Under the pieces are notes generated by a model. That model was not told the DNA's origin and did no database searches. It saw only the letters and a program-made list of their open reading frames with translations. 64,000 nt of DNA from Muribaculaceae bacterium (GTDB lineage Bacteria; Bacteroidota; Bacteroidia; Bacteroidales; Muribaculaceae). The stretch's first letter is position 1. The number at the start of each line of letters is the position of its first letter. The stretch is from positions 1 to 64,000 of the forward strand of contig JAFZKD010000043.1 in the NCBI GenBank assembly GCA_017553785.1, written 5' to 3'. Made by a program: the position numbers and the translations under genes. Below, one piece after another: positions 27,804 to 37,991 of the stretch.

Positions 27804-28751
27804 ATGAGTATGACAGAAATCATCAAATATGACCGCTCGATGCAAACCCAATGGAATGAGTTTGCCCTACAAAGCCGTAACGGCACATTCCTTCATCGGC
27901 GGGAATATATGGATTACCACAGTGACCGATTCACAGATTGCTCGCTGATTGCCCTGCACGACGGGAAGCCATGTGCCATGTTACCGGCTTGTGTCGATGG
28001 CGATACGCTATGGTCTCACCGGGGGCTCACCTATGGCGGCTGGCTGCTGCCATACAAGCACTTTGATGCCGCTGTCATGCTTGAGGTGATGGACGCCGCT
28101 GTAATGTGGATGCGCGACAACCACCTGAATCGCCTCGTCTACAAGCCTGTGCCACACATCTATCACCGGTACCCATGCGAGGAGGACCTGTATGCCTTGT
28201 TCAGGCATGGTGCCACACTCACCGAGACCAATATTTCGACCACAATCGACCTCACACATCCTATTCCCCTGGACCGCGGTAACAAGAGTGGAGCCAATGC
28301 CGCACGCAAGGCAGGAATCATCGTGGGGCCAAGCGATGACTGGCAAGGCTATTGGGAACTGCTCTCGTCGCTGCTTGGTGAGCGCTATGACACCCGTCCT
28401 GTACACACGCTTGACGAAATGCAACTGCTGCAATCAAGGTTCCCTAAGGAGATTCGCCTCTACACAGCCACTCTCGGCCAGGAGATACTGGCAGGTGTGG
28501 TAATGTATCTGTCGGTTCCTGTAGCGCATTGCCAGTATATCGGCGCTTCGCGTCAGGGCAAGGACAGCAAGGCGTTGACCCTACTGTTCCAGCACCTGAT
28601 CCAGGAAAGCAAGAGCATGGGCTTCCGTTACTTTGACTTCGGCATATCCAACGAGGACCACGGACGCTACCTCAACGAGGGACTTGTAAGGCAGAAATCC
28701 CGTTTAGGCGGCCGCGGCATCACCTATAACACATTCGAAATTCTCCTGTAA
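27804..28751 (+). CDS. FemAB/GNAT-type acyltransferase-like protein
   Basis: 315 residues from the ATG at 27804 (a second ATG at 27810 is possible). The open frame upstream crosses the promoter. The N-terminal half has WNEFALQSRNGTFLHRREYM, as in FemAB-related proteins. The C-terminal GNAT-like core carries AHCQYIGASRQGKD and FRYFDFGISNEDHGRYLNEG followed by KSRLGGRG, resembling the Acetyltransf_6 family. It probably transfers an acyl or aminoacyl group to a surface-glycan or lipid-linked precursor. It lies 8 bases before a flippase, so a shared pathway is likely. Confidence 0.75.
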   Translation: MSMTEIIKYDRSMQTQWNEFALQSRNGTFLHRREYMDYHSDRFTDCSLIALHDGKPCAMLPACVDGDTLWSHRGLTYGGWLLPYKHFDAAVMLEVMDAAVMWMRDNHLNRLVYKPVPHIYHRYPCEEDLYALFRHGATLTETNISTTIDLTHPIPLDRGNKSGANAARKAGIIVGPSDDWQGYWELLSSLLGERYDTRPVHTLDEMQLLQSRFPKEIRLYTATLGQEILAGVVMYLSVPVAHCQYIGASRQGKDSKALTLLFQHLIQESKSMGFRYFDFGISNEDHGRYLNEGLVRQKSRLGGRGITYNTFEILL

Positions 28752-28759
28752 TACCTGAT

Positions 28760-30199
28760 ATGTCTAAAGGACAAGGCAATATATCACGCATGGCGATGAA
28801 GGCGATGGGTATCTTCGGGGGTGTCCAGATTATGGGCATCCTGTGTTCCATCATCCGCACCAAACTGGTGGCCCTGTGGATTGGTCCTGTAGGCATTGGG
28901 CTTTTTGGACTATTCAACAATGCGTTGGAACTGATTTCCACAGGCACAAACCTCGGCATCCGTTCCAGTAGCGTGCGCGACATCTCACAAGCCACCGAGA
29001 ACCGTAACTCTAGCGCTACAGCCCGCATCATCACGGTCGTGCGCAAGTGGTCCCTTTGGCTTGGACTTGCCGGAGCCTTGCTGACCCTGGTGATGGCGCC
29101 ATTGCTCAGCCAAGTCACCTTCGGGGACTCGACACACATCTGGGGCTTTGTGGCTTTGAGCATTGCCGTACTGTTGCAGGCGCTCACCAACGGTGAGTAT
29201 GCCGTGCTGCAAGGCACGGCGCGACTCAAACGCCTGGCAAGCGTGACCCTGTGGGGTACCATCGTCGGATTAGTGGTATCAATCCCCCTGTTCTACCTGA
29301 TGCGTGAACAGAGTATCCTGCCATCGATTATCGCCTATGCATTGGCGCTGGCACTATTCGCTTGGCTGTTCCGCAGCCGGGAGTATCCACCTGTCCAGAC
29401 CACAAGGCGTGAGACGTTTGACATGGGCAAGGGCTTCGTCAGACTGGGCATCTATATGACTTTGGGCAACTTTGCCACCATTCTCGCCAGCTACGCCTTC
29501 AATGCATGGCTCAACGTGAACGCAGGAACCGACCAAGTGGGTTTTTACCAAGCAGGTTACACGCTCATCAACAAATACACCGGACTAATCCTCACGGCAC
29601 TGGGCATGGAATACTACCCTCGCCTGTCGAAAGTTGCCGAGAGCCGACTGAGGTTACGCGCCTTCGTCTCACAAGAGATTAATGTGGCCATGGCGGTCAT
29701 GGCGCCAGTCGTGGCCCTGTTCATCCTGTTGCGCGAAGTGGTGGTGTGGATTCTTTACACGCCCGAGTTCAATGTCATCCTCACCTTCGTCTCTTGGGGA
29801 ATGATTGGCACCGTGCTGCGCACCATGTCGTGGTGTCTGGCATTCACCGTTCTTGCCAAGGGTGACGGCAAGACATACTTGTGGACCGAGATTGCCAGCG
29901 CCATCATTAACCTGGTGCTCAACATCGTGTTCTACCGTTGGTGGGGACTCACGGGACTGGGTATCGCTTTCTTTGTGTCCTATCTGCTCTACACGCTTAT
30001 CATCGCCGCAGTCTATTTCAAGAACTACCATTTGAGTCTCACACGCGCCAGTTTCCTCAACCTGCTGTGGACGCTTGCTGTGGCAGCCAGTGTGATGGTG
30101 TGCGTCGAAACCGGTTCCCCCATAGCTGCCGGCATTATCACCATAGTCAGCATCGCTGCCAGCAGCCGCCAAATCATCACCCTTTGGAAACGCCGATAA
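28760..30199 (+). CDS. Polysaccharide flippase (Wzx/O-antigen translocase-like, MOP superfamily)
   Basis: 479 residues with 12-14 predicted membrane helices. It opens with KAMGIFGGVQIMGILCSIIRTKLVALWIGPVGIGLFG, the pattern of O-antigen/ECA translocases, and has the central GMEYYPRLSKVAE loop. It moves undecaprenyl-linked oligosaccharide across the inner membrane. Only the acyltransferase upstream is linked, and no full capsule cluster is near, so it may serve a short conserved surface glycan, as WzxE does for enterobacterial common antigen. Confidence 0.88.
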   Translation: MSKGQGNISRMAMKAMGIFGGVQIMGILCSIIRTKLVALWIGPVGIGLFGLFNNALELISTGTNLGIRSSSVRDISQATENRNSSATARIITVVRKWSLWLGLAGALLTLVMAPLLSQVTFGDSTHIWGFVALSIAVLLQALTNGEYAVLQGTARLKRLASVTLWGTIVGLVVSIPLFYLMREQSILPSIIAYALALALFAWLFRSREYPPVQTTRRETFDMGKGFVRLGIYMTLGNFATILASYAFNAWLNVNAGTDQVGFYQAGYTLINKYTGLILTALGMEYYPRLSKVAESRLRLRAFVSQEINVAMAVMAPVVALFILLREVVVWILYTPEFNVILTFVSWGMIGTVLRTMSWCLAFTVLAKGDGKTYLWTEIASAIINLVLNIVFYRWWGLTGLGIAFFVSYLLYTLIIAAVYFKNYHLSLTRASFLNLLWTLAVAASVMVCVETGSPIAAGIITIVSIAASSRQIITLWKRR

Positions 30200-30301
30200 A
30201 CACTACTGATTACAGTGGTAATTTTGATATTTAACGGTTAAAATAAATGAATAAAGTTCATTTTATAAGCGTTTTATTACCCAAATCCCAAATTTTTAAT
30301 A

Positions 30302-30309
30302 TACCTTTG
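30302..30309 (+). promoter_or_regulatory. -7 element of greA
   Basis: TACCTTTG, 100 bases before the greA ATG. The long leader contains a short inverted repeat ATCTCA/TGAGAT around 30340-30364. Confidence 0.55.
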
Positions 30310-30409
30310 CAGCGTTAAACCAAATATTAACCGCGAGGGATCTCACATTCACAAGTTGAGATTCTTCTAATTTTTTGAATCTTAAAAATTTAGAAAAACA
30401 GTATTTAGC

Positions 30410-30880
30410 ATGGCTATTACTTACATGACACAGGAAGGCTACGACAAGAAAATGGCCGAACTTTCCCATCTTGAAAACGTTGAACGACCCGAGGTGGTAC
30501 GTGCCATCGTTGAAGCCCGCGACAAGGGAGACCTTTCGGAGAATGCAGAATACGATGCAGCAAAAGAGCGTCAAGGGATGCTCGAAGCCAAGATTGCCGA
30601 ACTCAAAAGTCTCATCGCATCGGCACGCATCATCGACGAAAGCAAGATCTCTACCGACGAGGTTCAGTTACTCACTAAAGTCACTATCCGCAACCTCAAG
30701 AACAAGGCAACAGTGACCTATACCATAGTCACCGAAACCGAAGCCAACCTGAGGGAAGGCAAAATATCGGTCTCGACCCCTATCGCCAAAGGGCTGCTCG
30801 GTCACAAAGTGGGCGAGAAAGTCGAGGTTCAAGCACCTGCCGGACTGATGAAGTTTGAAATCCTTAAAATCGAGATTTAA
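30410..30880 (+). CDS. greA: Transcription elongation factor GreA
   Basis: 156 residues, the normal GreA length. The N-terminal coiled coil carries the acidic tip region (KGDLSENAEYDAAKERQG, the DLSENAEY signature). The C-terminal FKBP-like domain contains ISVSTPIAKGLLGHKVGE. It stimulates transcript cleavage in backtracked RNA polymerase. It is followed after 5 bases by the HIT gene and likely co-transcribed with it up to the terminator at 31304. Confidence 0.97.
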   Translation: MAITYMTQEGYDKKMAELSHLENVERPEVVRAIVEARDKGDLSENAEYDAAKERQGMLEAKIAELKSLIASARIIDESKISTDEVQLLTKVTIRNLKNKATVTYTIVTETEANLREGKISVSTPIAKGLLGHKVGEKVEVQAPAGLMKFEILKIEI

Positions 30881-30885
30881 ACACT

Positions 30886-31278
30886 ATGGCAACAATTTTC
30901 AGTAGAATCGCCGCTGGCGAGATTCCCAGTTACAAAGTCGCCGAGGACGACCGCTACTATGCGTTCCTCGACATCAATCCCATGGCTAAGGGGCACACCC
31001 TGGTTATCCCCAAACACGAGGTGAACTACATGTTCGACCTCGACGAGGAAGAGTATGCCGGACTGTGGGCTTTTGCCCGCAAGGTAGCCATGGCACTTGA
31101 GCAGGCCGTGCCCTGCAAGCGTATCGGAATCAGTGTTCTGGGTCTTGAAGTGCCCCACTGCCACATCCACCTCGTACCACTGCAGAGCGAGAAGGACATG
31201 GCTTTTGGCGGCCCCAAGTTGACCTTGCCTGCCGAGGAGATGCAGGCTATCGCCGACGCTATTGCGGCAAAACTCTAA
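30886..31278 (+). CDS. HIT family nucleotide-binding protein
   Basis: 130 residues. The HIT motif is HCHIHLVPL near residues 88-96, after the N-terminal FSRIAAGEIPSYKVAEDD that marks Hint-like branches. A cytoplasmic nucleotidyl hydrolase/transferase acting on adenosine phosphoramidates or dinucleoside polyphosphates. Its position behind greA suggests housekeeping expression. Confidence 0.95.
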   Translation: MATIFSRIAAGEIPSYKVAEDDRYYAFLDINPMAKGHTLVIPKHEVNYMFDLDEEEYAGLWAFARKVAMALEQAVPCKRIGISVLGLEVPHCHIHLVPLQSEKDMAFGGPKLTLPAEEMQAIADAIAAKL

Positions 31279-31303
31279 GAATCAAAATTCTAAAATAATT
31301 ACA

Positions 31304-31329
31304 AAAAGGCGCCTGTCTCGGCGCCTTTT
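31304..31329 (+). terminator. Terminator after greA-HIT
   Basis: Perfect 10-base stem AAAAGGCGCC/GGCGCCTTTT (31304-31313 with 31320-31329) and a 6-base loop. A strong, possibly bidirectional intrinsic terminator. It lies only 16 bases before the next ATG. Confidence 0.85.
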
Positions 31330-31345
31330 ATATGAAACAGACACG

Positions 31346-32191
31346 ATGAACACGATTTGGATTGTACTGCCCATCCTGACCCTGCTGATGTTTGAGCTGG
31401 GTCTAAATTTGAAAATTGAAGACTTTAAGCTGTTCAAGACACGTCCCAAGCCTGTGCTGGCGGGTCTGATCGGTCAGATTGTGGTGTTGCCCGTGCTGGC
31501 ATGGCTCATCGGCAAAGCATTGGGTCTGGAACCGATATTCCTTATCGGCTTTGTGCTGATCGCATGCTGTCCCGGCGGCAGCTCATCAAACGTGTTCTCG
31601 ATGCTTGCCAAAGGTGATGTCGCCCTGTCGGTGTCGCTCACCGCTTGCAGCAGTATCATCACGATGGTGACAGTGCCCATCATCATGGAGTGGGTCACCC
31701 TGGCGGCTGGCAGTGCCGTTGATGTGCATCTGCCCGTGGGCAAACTGTTCATGCAGAACATCGTGCTGATGTTCCTGCCCATCGCTGTGGGTATCGCCGT
31801 GAAGAAGAAATGGGCGCTTGCTGCCGAAAAGATGCACAACGTGTTGTCGCGCATCGCCTTCCCTGCCCTGATCTTTCTGGCAACCGTGTTCTTCATCCAG
31901 AACCGTACCGCCATCATCGACAGTTTTGGACAACTGGGTCTGTCGGTGAGCGTGCTCATCCTGCTCGCCATGGGCAGCGGAGCCTTGCTGTCACGCGTCA
32001 TGAGCCTGACAGGCAAGGAACGTCGCACCATTGTCATCGAGGTAGGCATGCAGAACGCCGCCCAGGCCATCGCCATTGCCAGCAGCCCGTTGGTGTTCAA
32101 CAACGACTTCATAGCGATTCCCGCCATTATCTATGCGCTGATGATGAATGTCATTCTCATCACCTACGTCGCAATAATCAAGAAAAAGTAA
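31346..32191 (+). CDS. Bile acid:sodium symporter family (SBF/ASBT) transporter
   Basis: 281 residues from the ATG at 31346 (MNTIWIVLPILTLLMFELGL). An upstream start would lie in the previous gene and the terminator. About nine or ten membrane helices. Family landmarks are CCPGGSSSNVFSMLAKGDVA (Na+ site in the crossing helix) and EVGMQNAAQAIAIA. Bacterial members carry bile acids, pantoate or other organic anions; the true substrate is unknown. No obvious promoter was found between the terminator and the start. Confidence 0.9.
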   Translation: MNTIWIVLPILTLLMFELGLNLKIEDFKLFKTRPKPVLAGLIGQIVVLPVLAWLIGKALGLEPIFLIGFVLIACCPGGSSSNVFSMLAKGDVALSVSLTACSSIITMVTVPIIMEWVTLAAGSAVDVHLPVGKLFMQNIVLMFLPIAVGIAVKKKWALAAEKMHNVLSRIAFPALIFLATVFFIQNRTAIIDSFGQLGLSVSVLILLAMGSGALLSRVMSLTGKERRTIVIEVGMQNAAQAIAIASSPLVFNNDFIAIPAIIYALMMNVILITYVAIIKKK

Positions 32192-32217
32192 AAAAGGTAA
32201 CAAGTCCTTTTGGGACA

Positions 32218-32673
32218 TCATTTGGTCCAAAGCAACAGGGAATAATATCTGGATTCGCCTTGGAACCTTTTTCCGCCTTCTGTTTTCAGGTACCATGCCG
32301 TCTCTTTGTTCCATGATTCGGCTGGTAATTCCAAATCGCCGGTATTAATGGATTTGATGTATTTCCAGATCGGGACGATCAGCTCCTCTCGATAGAGGCC
32401 ATTCCATTCCCGATGGACCGACAGGCGCTGATCAGGTGCCAGAGTCGCCACTTTGCTGCTGTCGTTCTGATAATGTATGGTCACACTATCATTCTCCTCG
32501 ATGTCATAGCCCTGATAAGGTGACGTCATGATTTCCTTATAGAAAGTGACCGACACCGTATCACTCGTCTTGTTAATGATGCTGTATTCCACCGACGATA
32601 TCGGGTCGCACGAGGCAAGTGAAAGCAAAACTGCAACTACAGCAACCCACAGCGATATTTTGAAGATTCCCAT
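32218..32673 (-). CDS. Hypothetical lipoprotein
   Basis: 151 residues from the ATG at 32673 (MGIFKISLWVAVVAVLLSLA then Cys). The lipobox is LASC with Cys near residue 22. The mature part is short and beta-rich (SVEYSIINKTSDTVSVTFY). No family recognised. It lies convergent to the SBF transporter; the gap is 26 bases. Confidence 0.7.
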   Translation of the reverse strand: MGIFKISLWVAVVAVLLSLASCDPISSVEYSIINKTSDTVSVTFYKEIMTSPYQGYDIEENDSVTIHYQNDSSKVATLAPDQRLSVHREWNGLYREELIVPIWKYIKSINTGDLELPAESWNKETAWYLKTEGGKRFQGESRYYSLLLWTK

Positions 32674-32887
32674 TTTTCTCAAGACAGTCTTAATGTTTGC
32701 TATATATTCTAATAAACGAACACACAAGTCTAAATCTTGCATCTAATTCAAAAAAACGTTACAAGAATGCGAATTATGTGATTCCAAAGTGATCAGCACT
32801 TCTGATTAGATGATTTTTGACTAAAAAATAAATCGTTAATAAACCTTATAGTTCCTGCTGATGGCATGATAGTTGCGGGATTTTTAC

Positions 32888-32895
32888 TAAATTTG
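32888..32895 (+). promoter_or_regulatory. -7 element of parE-coaD-ctpA
   Basis: TAAATTTG, 35 bases before the parE ATG. Confidence 0.5.
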
Positions 32896-32930
32896 CAGGT
32901 TAAAAATCAGATATAATCGCAAAAAGAATA

Positions 32931-34913
32931 ATGTCACAAGACAAACAGAACCAAATAGAGGAGCCTGTTGCTGACGCGGGTCAACAGGGATCGAGCGATT
33001 TTGGCGGATATGACCGCCTGGTGACGCTCTCGCCGCGTGAGCACATCCGCCAGCGCCCCGGCATGTATATCGGCAAACTGGGTGACGGTTCCCAGAATGA
33101 TGACGGTGTATATGTCCTCATCAAGGAGGTTATCGATAACAGCATCGACGAGTTCAACACGGGCTACGCCAAGCCCAATATCGATATTGACGTCGTGGAC
33201 GGCACAGTGAGCATCCGTGACTATGGCCGCGGCATCCCCTTGGACCAAGTGAAGGACGCATCGTCCAAGATGAACACCGGCGCGAAATATGACACACAGA
33301 CCTACAAGCGGTCTGTGGGTCTGAACGGTGTGGGCATCAAGGCCGTGAACGCCTTGTCCACCGAGTTCTACATTCGCAGCGTGCGTGACGGCCAATGCTC
33401 ATCGGTACTCTACCACGAGGGCATCGCCAAGGAAGAAAGCGGCATCATCGCTGCTATCCAGGGCGAAGAGAACGGCACGCTCGTACGCTTCAAGCCCGAC
33501 AACAGCATATTCAAGAATTACGAGTTCCGCGAGGAGTACATCGAGCAGATGATCAAAAACTACTCCTATCTGAACACTGGACTCACCCTCACGTTCAACG
33601 GCAAGAAGTACCACTCACGCAACGGTCTGAGCGACCTGGTGAAAGAAAACATGACCAACGACCCGCTGTATCCGCTCATGCACTTCACCGGTGACGATAT
33701 CGAGGTGGTCATCACCCATGCAGCGCAACTGGGCGAGGAGTTTTACTCGTTTGTCAACGGTCAGCATACTACACAGGGCGGTACGCACCAGAGCGCATTC
33801 CGAGAGGCCTTGTCGAGGACCATCAAGGAGTTCTATGGCAAAAACTTCGAGTACAGCGACATCCGCAACGGCATCGTTGCCGCTATCAGCGTCAAGGTCG
33901 AGGAACCCGTGTTTGAATCACAGACCAAGATCAAGTTGGGAAGCAGCATCATGTGGAAAGACGGCCCCACGATCTACAAGTTCATCAACGACTTCATCAA
34001 GCGCGAGTTGGACAACTACCTGCACAAGGCACCCGAGACCGCCGAGGTGCTGCTGAAAAAGATCCAGGATAACGAGCGTGAGCGCAAGGCCATCGCCGGT
34101 GTGAGCAAGCAGGTGCGCGAGAACGTCAAGAAAGCCGCCCTGCATAACGACAAGCTCCGCGACTGCCGCGTCCACTTCAATGACTCACGTGCTCCCAAGG
34201 ACAACGACCGCCGTGGAGAGAGCGCCATCTTCATTACCGAGGGGTTGTCGGCAAGCGGCAGCATCACCAAGATTCGCGACGTAGAGACCCAAGCGGTATT
34301 CTCGCTGCGAGGTAAGCCGCAGAACACCTATGGCATGGATCCCAAAAGGGTTATCACCAATGTGGAATTCGCCATGCTGCAATCGGCCCTAAACATCGAG
34401 GACGGCATTGATGGACTGCGCTATAACAAAGTCATCATCGCGACTGATGCCGATGTCGACGGTATGCACATCCGCCTGTTGCTATTGACCTATTTCCTGC
34501 AGTTCTGCCCCGAGCTGATCAAGACAGGACACCTGTATATCCTGCAGACACCGCTCTTCCGCGTGCTCAACAAGAAAGAAGCCAAGCGCAAGACACGCAC
34601 GACCAAGCGTGAGGCTAAACCACAAAAGGTGGAGACCTACTACTGCTACAATGACGAGGAGCGGCTGGCCGCACTCGACAAATTGGGCGAGAACGCCGAA
34701 ATCACCCGATTCAAAGGACTGGGTGAGATTTCTCCCGACGAGTTCAAGGACTTCATCGGTCCCGAGATGCGTTTGGATCGCGTGCAGTTGCGCAAGGAGG
34801 ACTCCGTGAAGCAAATGCTGGCATTCTTCATGGGCAAGAACACCATGGAGCGCCAGATTTTCATTATTGACAACCTAGTGAATGAAGATGATGAAGACAT
34901 CACAATCCATTGA
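32931..34913 (+). CDS. parE: DNA topoisomerase IV subunit B (ParE-type)
   Basis: 660 residues. A GHKL ATPase ([10 protein letters not shown] with Asn/Asp, [21 protein letters not shown]), a transducer domain, and a TOPRIM domain with [12 protein letters not shown] (Glu) and DADVDGMHI (Asp-x-Asp). The LSASGS form, rather than GyrB's DSAGGS, argues for the ParE-like branch of Bacteroidetes. It provides ATP-driven decatenation with ParC, which is not in the window. First gene of a run with coaD (10-base gap) and ctpA (28-base gap). Confidence 0.9.
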   Translation: MSQDKQNQIEEPVADAGQQGSSDFGGYDRLVTLSPREHIRQRPGMYIGKLGDGSQNDDGVYVLIKEVIDNSIDEFNTGYAKPNIDIDVVDGTVSIRDYGRGIPLDQVKDASSKMNTGAKYDTQTYKRSVGLNGVGIKAVNALSTEFYIRSVRDGQCSSVLYHEGIAKEESGIIAAIQGEENGTLVRFKPDNSIFKNYEFREEYIEQMIKNYSYLNTGLTLTFNGKKYHSRNGLSDLVKENMTNDPLYPLMHFTGDDIEVVITHAAQLGEEFYSFVNGQHTTQGGTHQSAFREALSRTIKEFYGKNFEYSDIRNGIVAAISVKVEEPVFESQTKIKLGSSIMWKDGPTIYKFINDFIKRELDNYLHKAPETAEVLLKKIQDNERERKAIAGVSKQVRENVKKAALHNDKLRDCRVHFNDSRAPKDNDRRGESAIFITEGLSASGSITKIRDVETQAVFSLRGKPQNTYGMDPKRVITNVEFAMLQSALNIEDGIDGLRYNKVIIATDADVDGMHIRLLLLTYFLQFCPELIKTGHLYILQTPLFRVLNKKEAKRKTRTTKREAKPQKVETYYCYNDEERLAALDKLGENAEITRFKGLGEISPDEFKDFIGPEMRLDRVQLRKEDSVKQMLAFFMGKNTMERQIFIIDNLVNEDDEDITIH

Positions 34914-34923
34914 TAATGAGGGA

Positions 34924-35400
34924 ATGCGAATCGCATTATTTCCTGGTTCTTTCGATCCCTTCACCCGCGGGCACGAGTCCATCGTTCGCCGAGCGTTACC
35001 CTTATTCGACAAGTTTATCATTGCTATCGGCGTGAATGCCGACAAACGGTCGTTCATGACCATGGAGCAACGCAAAGCGTGGATAGAAAGCATCTTCCAG
35101 CATGACCCGCAAGTGGAAGTCATCACCTACAGCGGTATGACTGTTGATGTGGCACGCGAGGTAGGAGCCAGGTTCATTGTACGCGGGGTGCGCCTCATCC
35201 AGGATTTTGAGAACGAGAAACACCTTGCCGAGGTGAACCGTGACCTATCGGGCATTGAGACCATATTGCTTTACACTCTTCCCGAATACAGCCACATCAG
35301 CAGCAGTATCGTTCGCGAGCTAGTGAGATATGGACAGGACGTGAGCCCCTATCTGCCTGAAGGCGCCGACAACACCCAACTTCCCACTACCAACAAGTGA
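34924..35400 (+). CDS. coaD: Phosphopantetheine adenylyltransferase
   Basis: 158 residues from the ATG at 34924, the usual CoaD length. The open frame upstream overlaps parE. PGSFDPFTRGHESIVRRA has the nucleotidyl-transferase (T/H)xGH site, RGVRLIQDFENE the substrate loop, and HISSSIVREL the ISSxxVR motif. It transfers AMP to 4'-phosphopantetheine in CoA synthesis. Confidence 0.96.
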   Translation: MRIALFPGSFDPFTRGHESIVRRALPLFDKFIIAIGVNADKRSFMTMEQRKAWIESIFQHDPQVEVITYSGMTVDVAREVGARFIVRGVRLIQDFENEKHLAEVNRDLSGIETILLYTLPEYSHISSSIVRELVRYGQDVSPYLPEGADNTQLPTTNK

Positions 35401-35428
35401 TAATACATCTATTCAAAGAGAACACAAA

Positions 35429-37069
35429 ATGAAAAAGATATTTATAGCTGTGCCCCTGTGTCTGGCACTTTCACTGACCTTATCGGCCCAACGGTCGATG
35501 CCCCAACCAATGCAAAAGCTGCTCAATGCCGAGTATGCGATTACCAGTTTATATGTTGACACCGTCAACGAGGATAAGCTGATAGAAGAAGCCATCAAAG
35601 GTATGCTCGAGAGCCTGGATCCGCACTCGTCCTACACCGACGCCAAGGAGACCAAGGAACTCGAGGAGCCGTTGCAGGGCGAATTCAGCGGCGTGGGCAT
35701 TCAGTTCAACATGAACAAGGACACCCTTTACGTCATCCAAACCGTCCCTGGCGGTCCCAGCGAGCGCGTTGGTGTTTTGGCAGGAGACCGCATCATCTAT
35801 GTGAACGACACCGTCATTGCGGGCGTTAAGATGAAAAACAGTGACATCCAGAAACGCCTGCGCGGTAAAAAGGGCTCACAAGTGACCATCAAGGTGAAAC
35901 GCCCGGGAGTGAAAGAGCTGATCACCTTCCGCATCACACGTGACAACATCCCGCTGCACAGCATCGACGCGCAATACATGCTCGATGAAAGGACGGGATA
36001 TCTGCGCATCTCACGTTTTGGTGCCAAGACCCATGAGGAAATGATGGATGCCCTGCACGAACTCAAGAAACAAGGCATGACTCAGCTGATCATGGACTTG
36101 AACGACAACGGCGGTGGCTACCTGAATGCAGCCATCGACATGTGCAACGAGTTTTTGGACCGTGGCCAGCTGATGGTTTATACCGAAGGTGAACACTCGC
36201 CCCGCAACGAGGCGAACGCCAACGGCTGGGGCAACTACAAGGACCTGCACATGGTGGTCATGGTCAACCAGTACTCCGCTTCGGCGGCCGAGATCTTCGC
36301 CGGTGCCATGCAGGACTGGGACCGCGCCGTGATTGTGGGTCGCCGCACCTTCGGCAAAGGTCTGGTGCAAAGACCTTTCAAGTTTGAGGACGGTTCAATG
36401 ATGCGACTGACTGTGGCCCGTTACTATACGCCCAGTGGCCGTTGCATCCAAAAGCCCTACAGCCGTGGTGACAAAAAAGCCTACGAGAAAGAACTGCTGG
36501 ACCGCGCCAACGTGGGTGAATACTACAGCTTGGACAGCATCCAGTTCAATGACACCCTGCGCTATACCACCAGACTGAACGGCCGCACCATCTATGGAGG
36601 CGGCGGTGTGATGCCCGATGTTTATGTTCCTGTCGATACCAGCGAGTATTCCACCTACTACCGTGACCTTACCGCCAAGGGCATCATCAACCAGTATGCC
36701 ATCAAGTATGTGGACAAGAACCGCAAGAACATCAGCAAGCGTTTCAAGACCGTAAAGGATTTTGACAACGGCTTTATCGTCAATGATGAAATGATGCGTG
36801 ATTTCATCGCTATGGGCGAAAACGACAGTGTGAAATATGACGAAGAGAAATACCGCACCAGCGAGGGACTGCTGAAGGATATCATCAAGGGTTTGATCGC
36901 CCGCGATGTGTATGGTGACCAAAGCGCCTACAGTGTCATCATCAACCACCGCAACCGTGACCTGAAGGCTGCAATCGATGTGCTGAACGACCGCGACCGC
37001 TACAACCGCCTGTTGCGCGAAGGCAACCCCGAGTACGAGCGTCTCGTGAAGAAACCGAATAACAATTAA
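35429..37069 (+). CDS. S41 family C-terminal processing protease
   Basis: 546 residues. A signal peptide (about 1-21, LTLSAQ) precedes an N-terminal helical region, a PDZ domain (about 88-170) and the S41 protease with catalytic Ser285 in YSASAAEIF and Lys310 in RTFGKGLVQ. A periplasmic protease of the CtpA/Prc type. The C-terminal 150 residues form the helical extension usual in Bacteroidetes members. Followed by a strong bidirectional hairpin. Confidence 0.95.
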   Translation: MKKIFIAVPLCLALSLTLSAQRSMPQPMQKLLNAEYAITSLYVDTVNEDKLIEEAIKGMLESLDPHSSYTDAKETKELEEPLQGEFSGVGIQFNMNKDTLYVIQTVPGGPSERVGVLAGDRIIYVNDTVIAGVKMKNSDIQKRLRGKKGSQVTIKVKRPGVKELITFRITRDNIPLHSIDAQYMLDERTGYLRISRFGAKTHEEMMDALHELKKQGMTQLIMDLNDNGGGYLNAAIDMCNEFLDRGQLMVYTEGEHSPRNEANANGWGNYKDLHMVVMVNQYSASAAEIFAGAMQDWDRAVIVGRRTFGKGLVQRPFKFEDGSMMRLTVARYYTPSGRCIQKPYSRGDKKAYEKELLDRANVGEYYSLDSIQFNDTLRYTTRLNGRTIYGGGGVMPDVYVPVDTSEYSTYYRDLTAKGIINQYAIKYVDKNRKNISKRFKTVKDFDNGFIVNDEMMRDFIAMGENDSVKYDEEKYRTSEGLLKDIIKGLIARDVYGDQSAYSVIINHRNRDLKAAIDVLNDRDRYNRLLREGNPEYERLVKKPNNN

Positions 37070-37121
37070 CCATGGTATTCAGCCTTTAGGCCAGCATTCT
37101 AAACGGTTTTTCTCACAGTAA

Positions 37122-37175
37122 AAACATATCAGTGTCAGCCAAACCACTCGGTTTTATGCTGACACTGATATGTTT
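37122..37175. terminator. Bidirectional terminator between ctpA and PrsW genes
   Basis: Perfect 18-base stem (37122-37139 with 37158-37175) and an 18-base loop between convergent genes. The stem ends in AAAC/GTTT. Confidence 0.75.
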
Positions 37176-37179
37176 ATCG

Positions 37180-37953
37180 TCAAACCCTCGGCGCTTTATC
37201 ACTGCCTGACAAAGGAGGCGGGGTTGATGTGCCTGTACCGGGAAGAGGTGGTGGGGTCATGCGGGCCTGATCCTGACGCTTCATAGCAGTAATGCGACGA
37301 ACAGTGCTCTTGTAAAGGTAAAAGATCAGCAACACGAACAGGATACTGATTACCACCGACAGAGCCGGCATGATACCCTCACTGAAGGCCAGCACATCCC
37401 ATATCCAATGGATCAGAATGGGTACGGCAAGGATGCAGAAAGCTGTTAAGCGGCTACGGTCGCCAAAGTGGCGTTTGCTATAGAAATAACCCATTGCGCA
37501 AGCCATGGAAAAGTGGGCAGGAACGGCCGTGAGTCCACGCATGACGCCTGTAACCAACCAGTTCTCGCTCTGCATGAGGTACAGGACATTTTCGGCACCA
37601 GCAAAGCCTAGTCCCACACATGCCGCATAGACCATGCCATCAATATATTCGTCATAGTACGGATTTTTGCGTAGGAAAAGCCACAACATCAGCAACTTGG
37701 CGCTCTCTTCAGGCAAAGCGGCGACAAACAGGGCCGTAGAGACTGCTCCTCCAAACGATCCCAAGTCATGTACCGCCAGCCCCAGCATCCCCAAGAATGA
37801 GACTATGACCAACGTCACAAATGTGGAACCCACGCCATAAAAAAACGCCTTGTAAAGCATCCCCAATGGCTCAGGGCGCAACGAGTCCTTCTTGTATATC
37901 CACCAGCCTAATATCAATACTGGCAGCAATGCAGTGGCAATGATGAGTAACAT
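37180..37953 (-). CDS. PrsW family intramembrane metalloprotease
   Basis: 257 residues from the ATG at 37953. The longer frame to 37986 runs over the -7 element. About eight membrane helices, with the Glu-Glu motif ALPEESAKLLMLW, the His-containing PAHFSMACAMGYFY and HWIWDVLA, which are the conserved blocks of the PrsW/Abi-related fold. A proline-rich cytoplasmic tail follows. A membrane protease that may activate stress signalling, as in Bacillus PrsW; the target is unknown. Confidence 0.88.
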   Translation of the reverse strand: MLLIIATALLPVLILGWWIYKKDSLRPEPLGMLYKAFFYGVGSTFVTLVIVSFLGMLGLAVHDLGSFGGAVSTALFVAALPEESAKLLMLWLFLRKNPYYDEYIDGMVYAACVGLGFAGAENVLYLMQSENWLVTGVMRGLTAVPAHFSMACAMGYFYSKRHFGDRSRLTAFCILAVPILIHWIWDVLAFSEGIMPALSVVISILFVLLIFYLYKSTVRRITAMKRQDQARMTPPPLPGTGTSTPPPLSGSDKAPRV

Positions 37954-37983
37954 AATCTTGAAAAGGCTTTTAGCAACAACTGA

Positions 37984-37991
37984 CAAAGGTA
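37984..37991 (-). promoter_or_regulatory. -7 element of the PrsW gene
   Basis: TACCTTTG on the minus strand, 31 bases before the preferred ATG. Confidence 0.55.
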
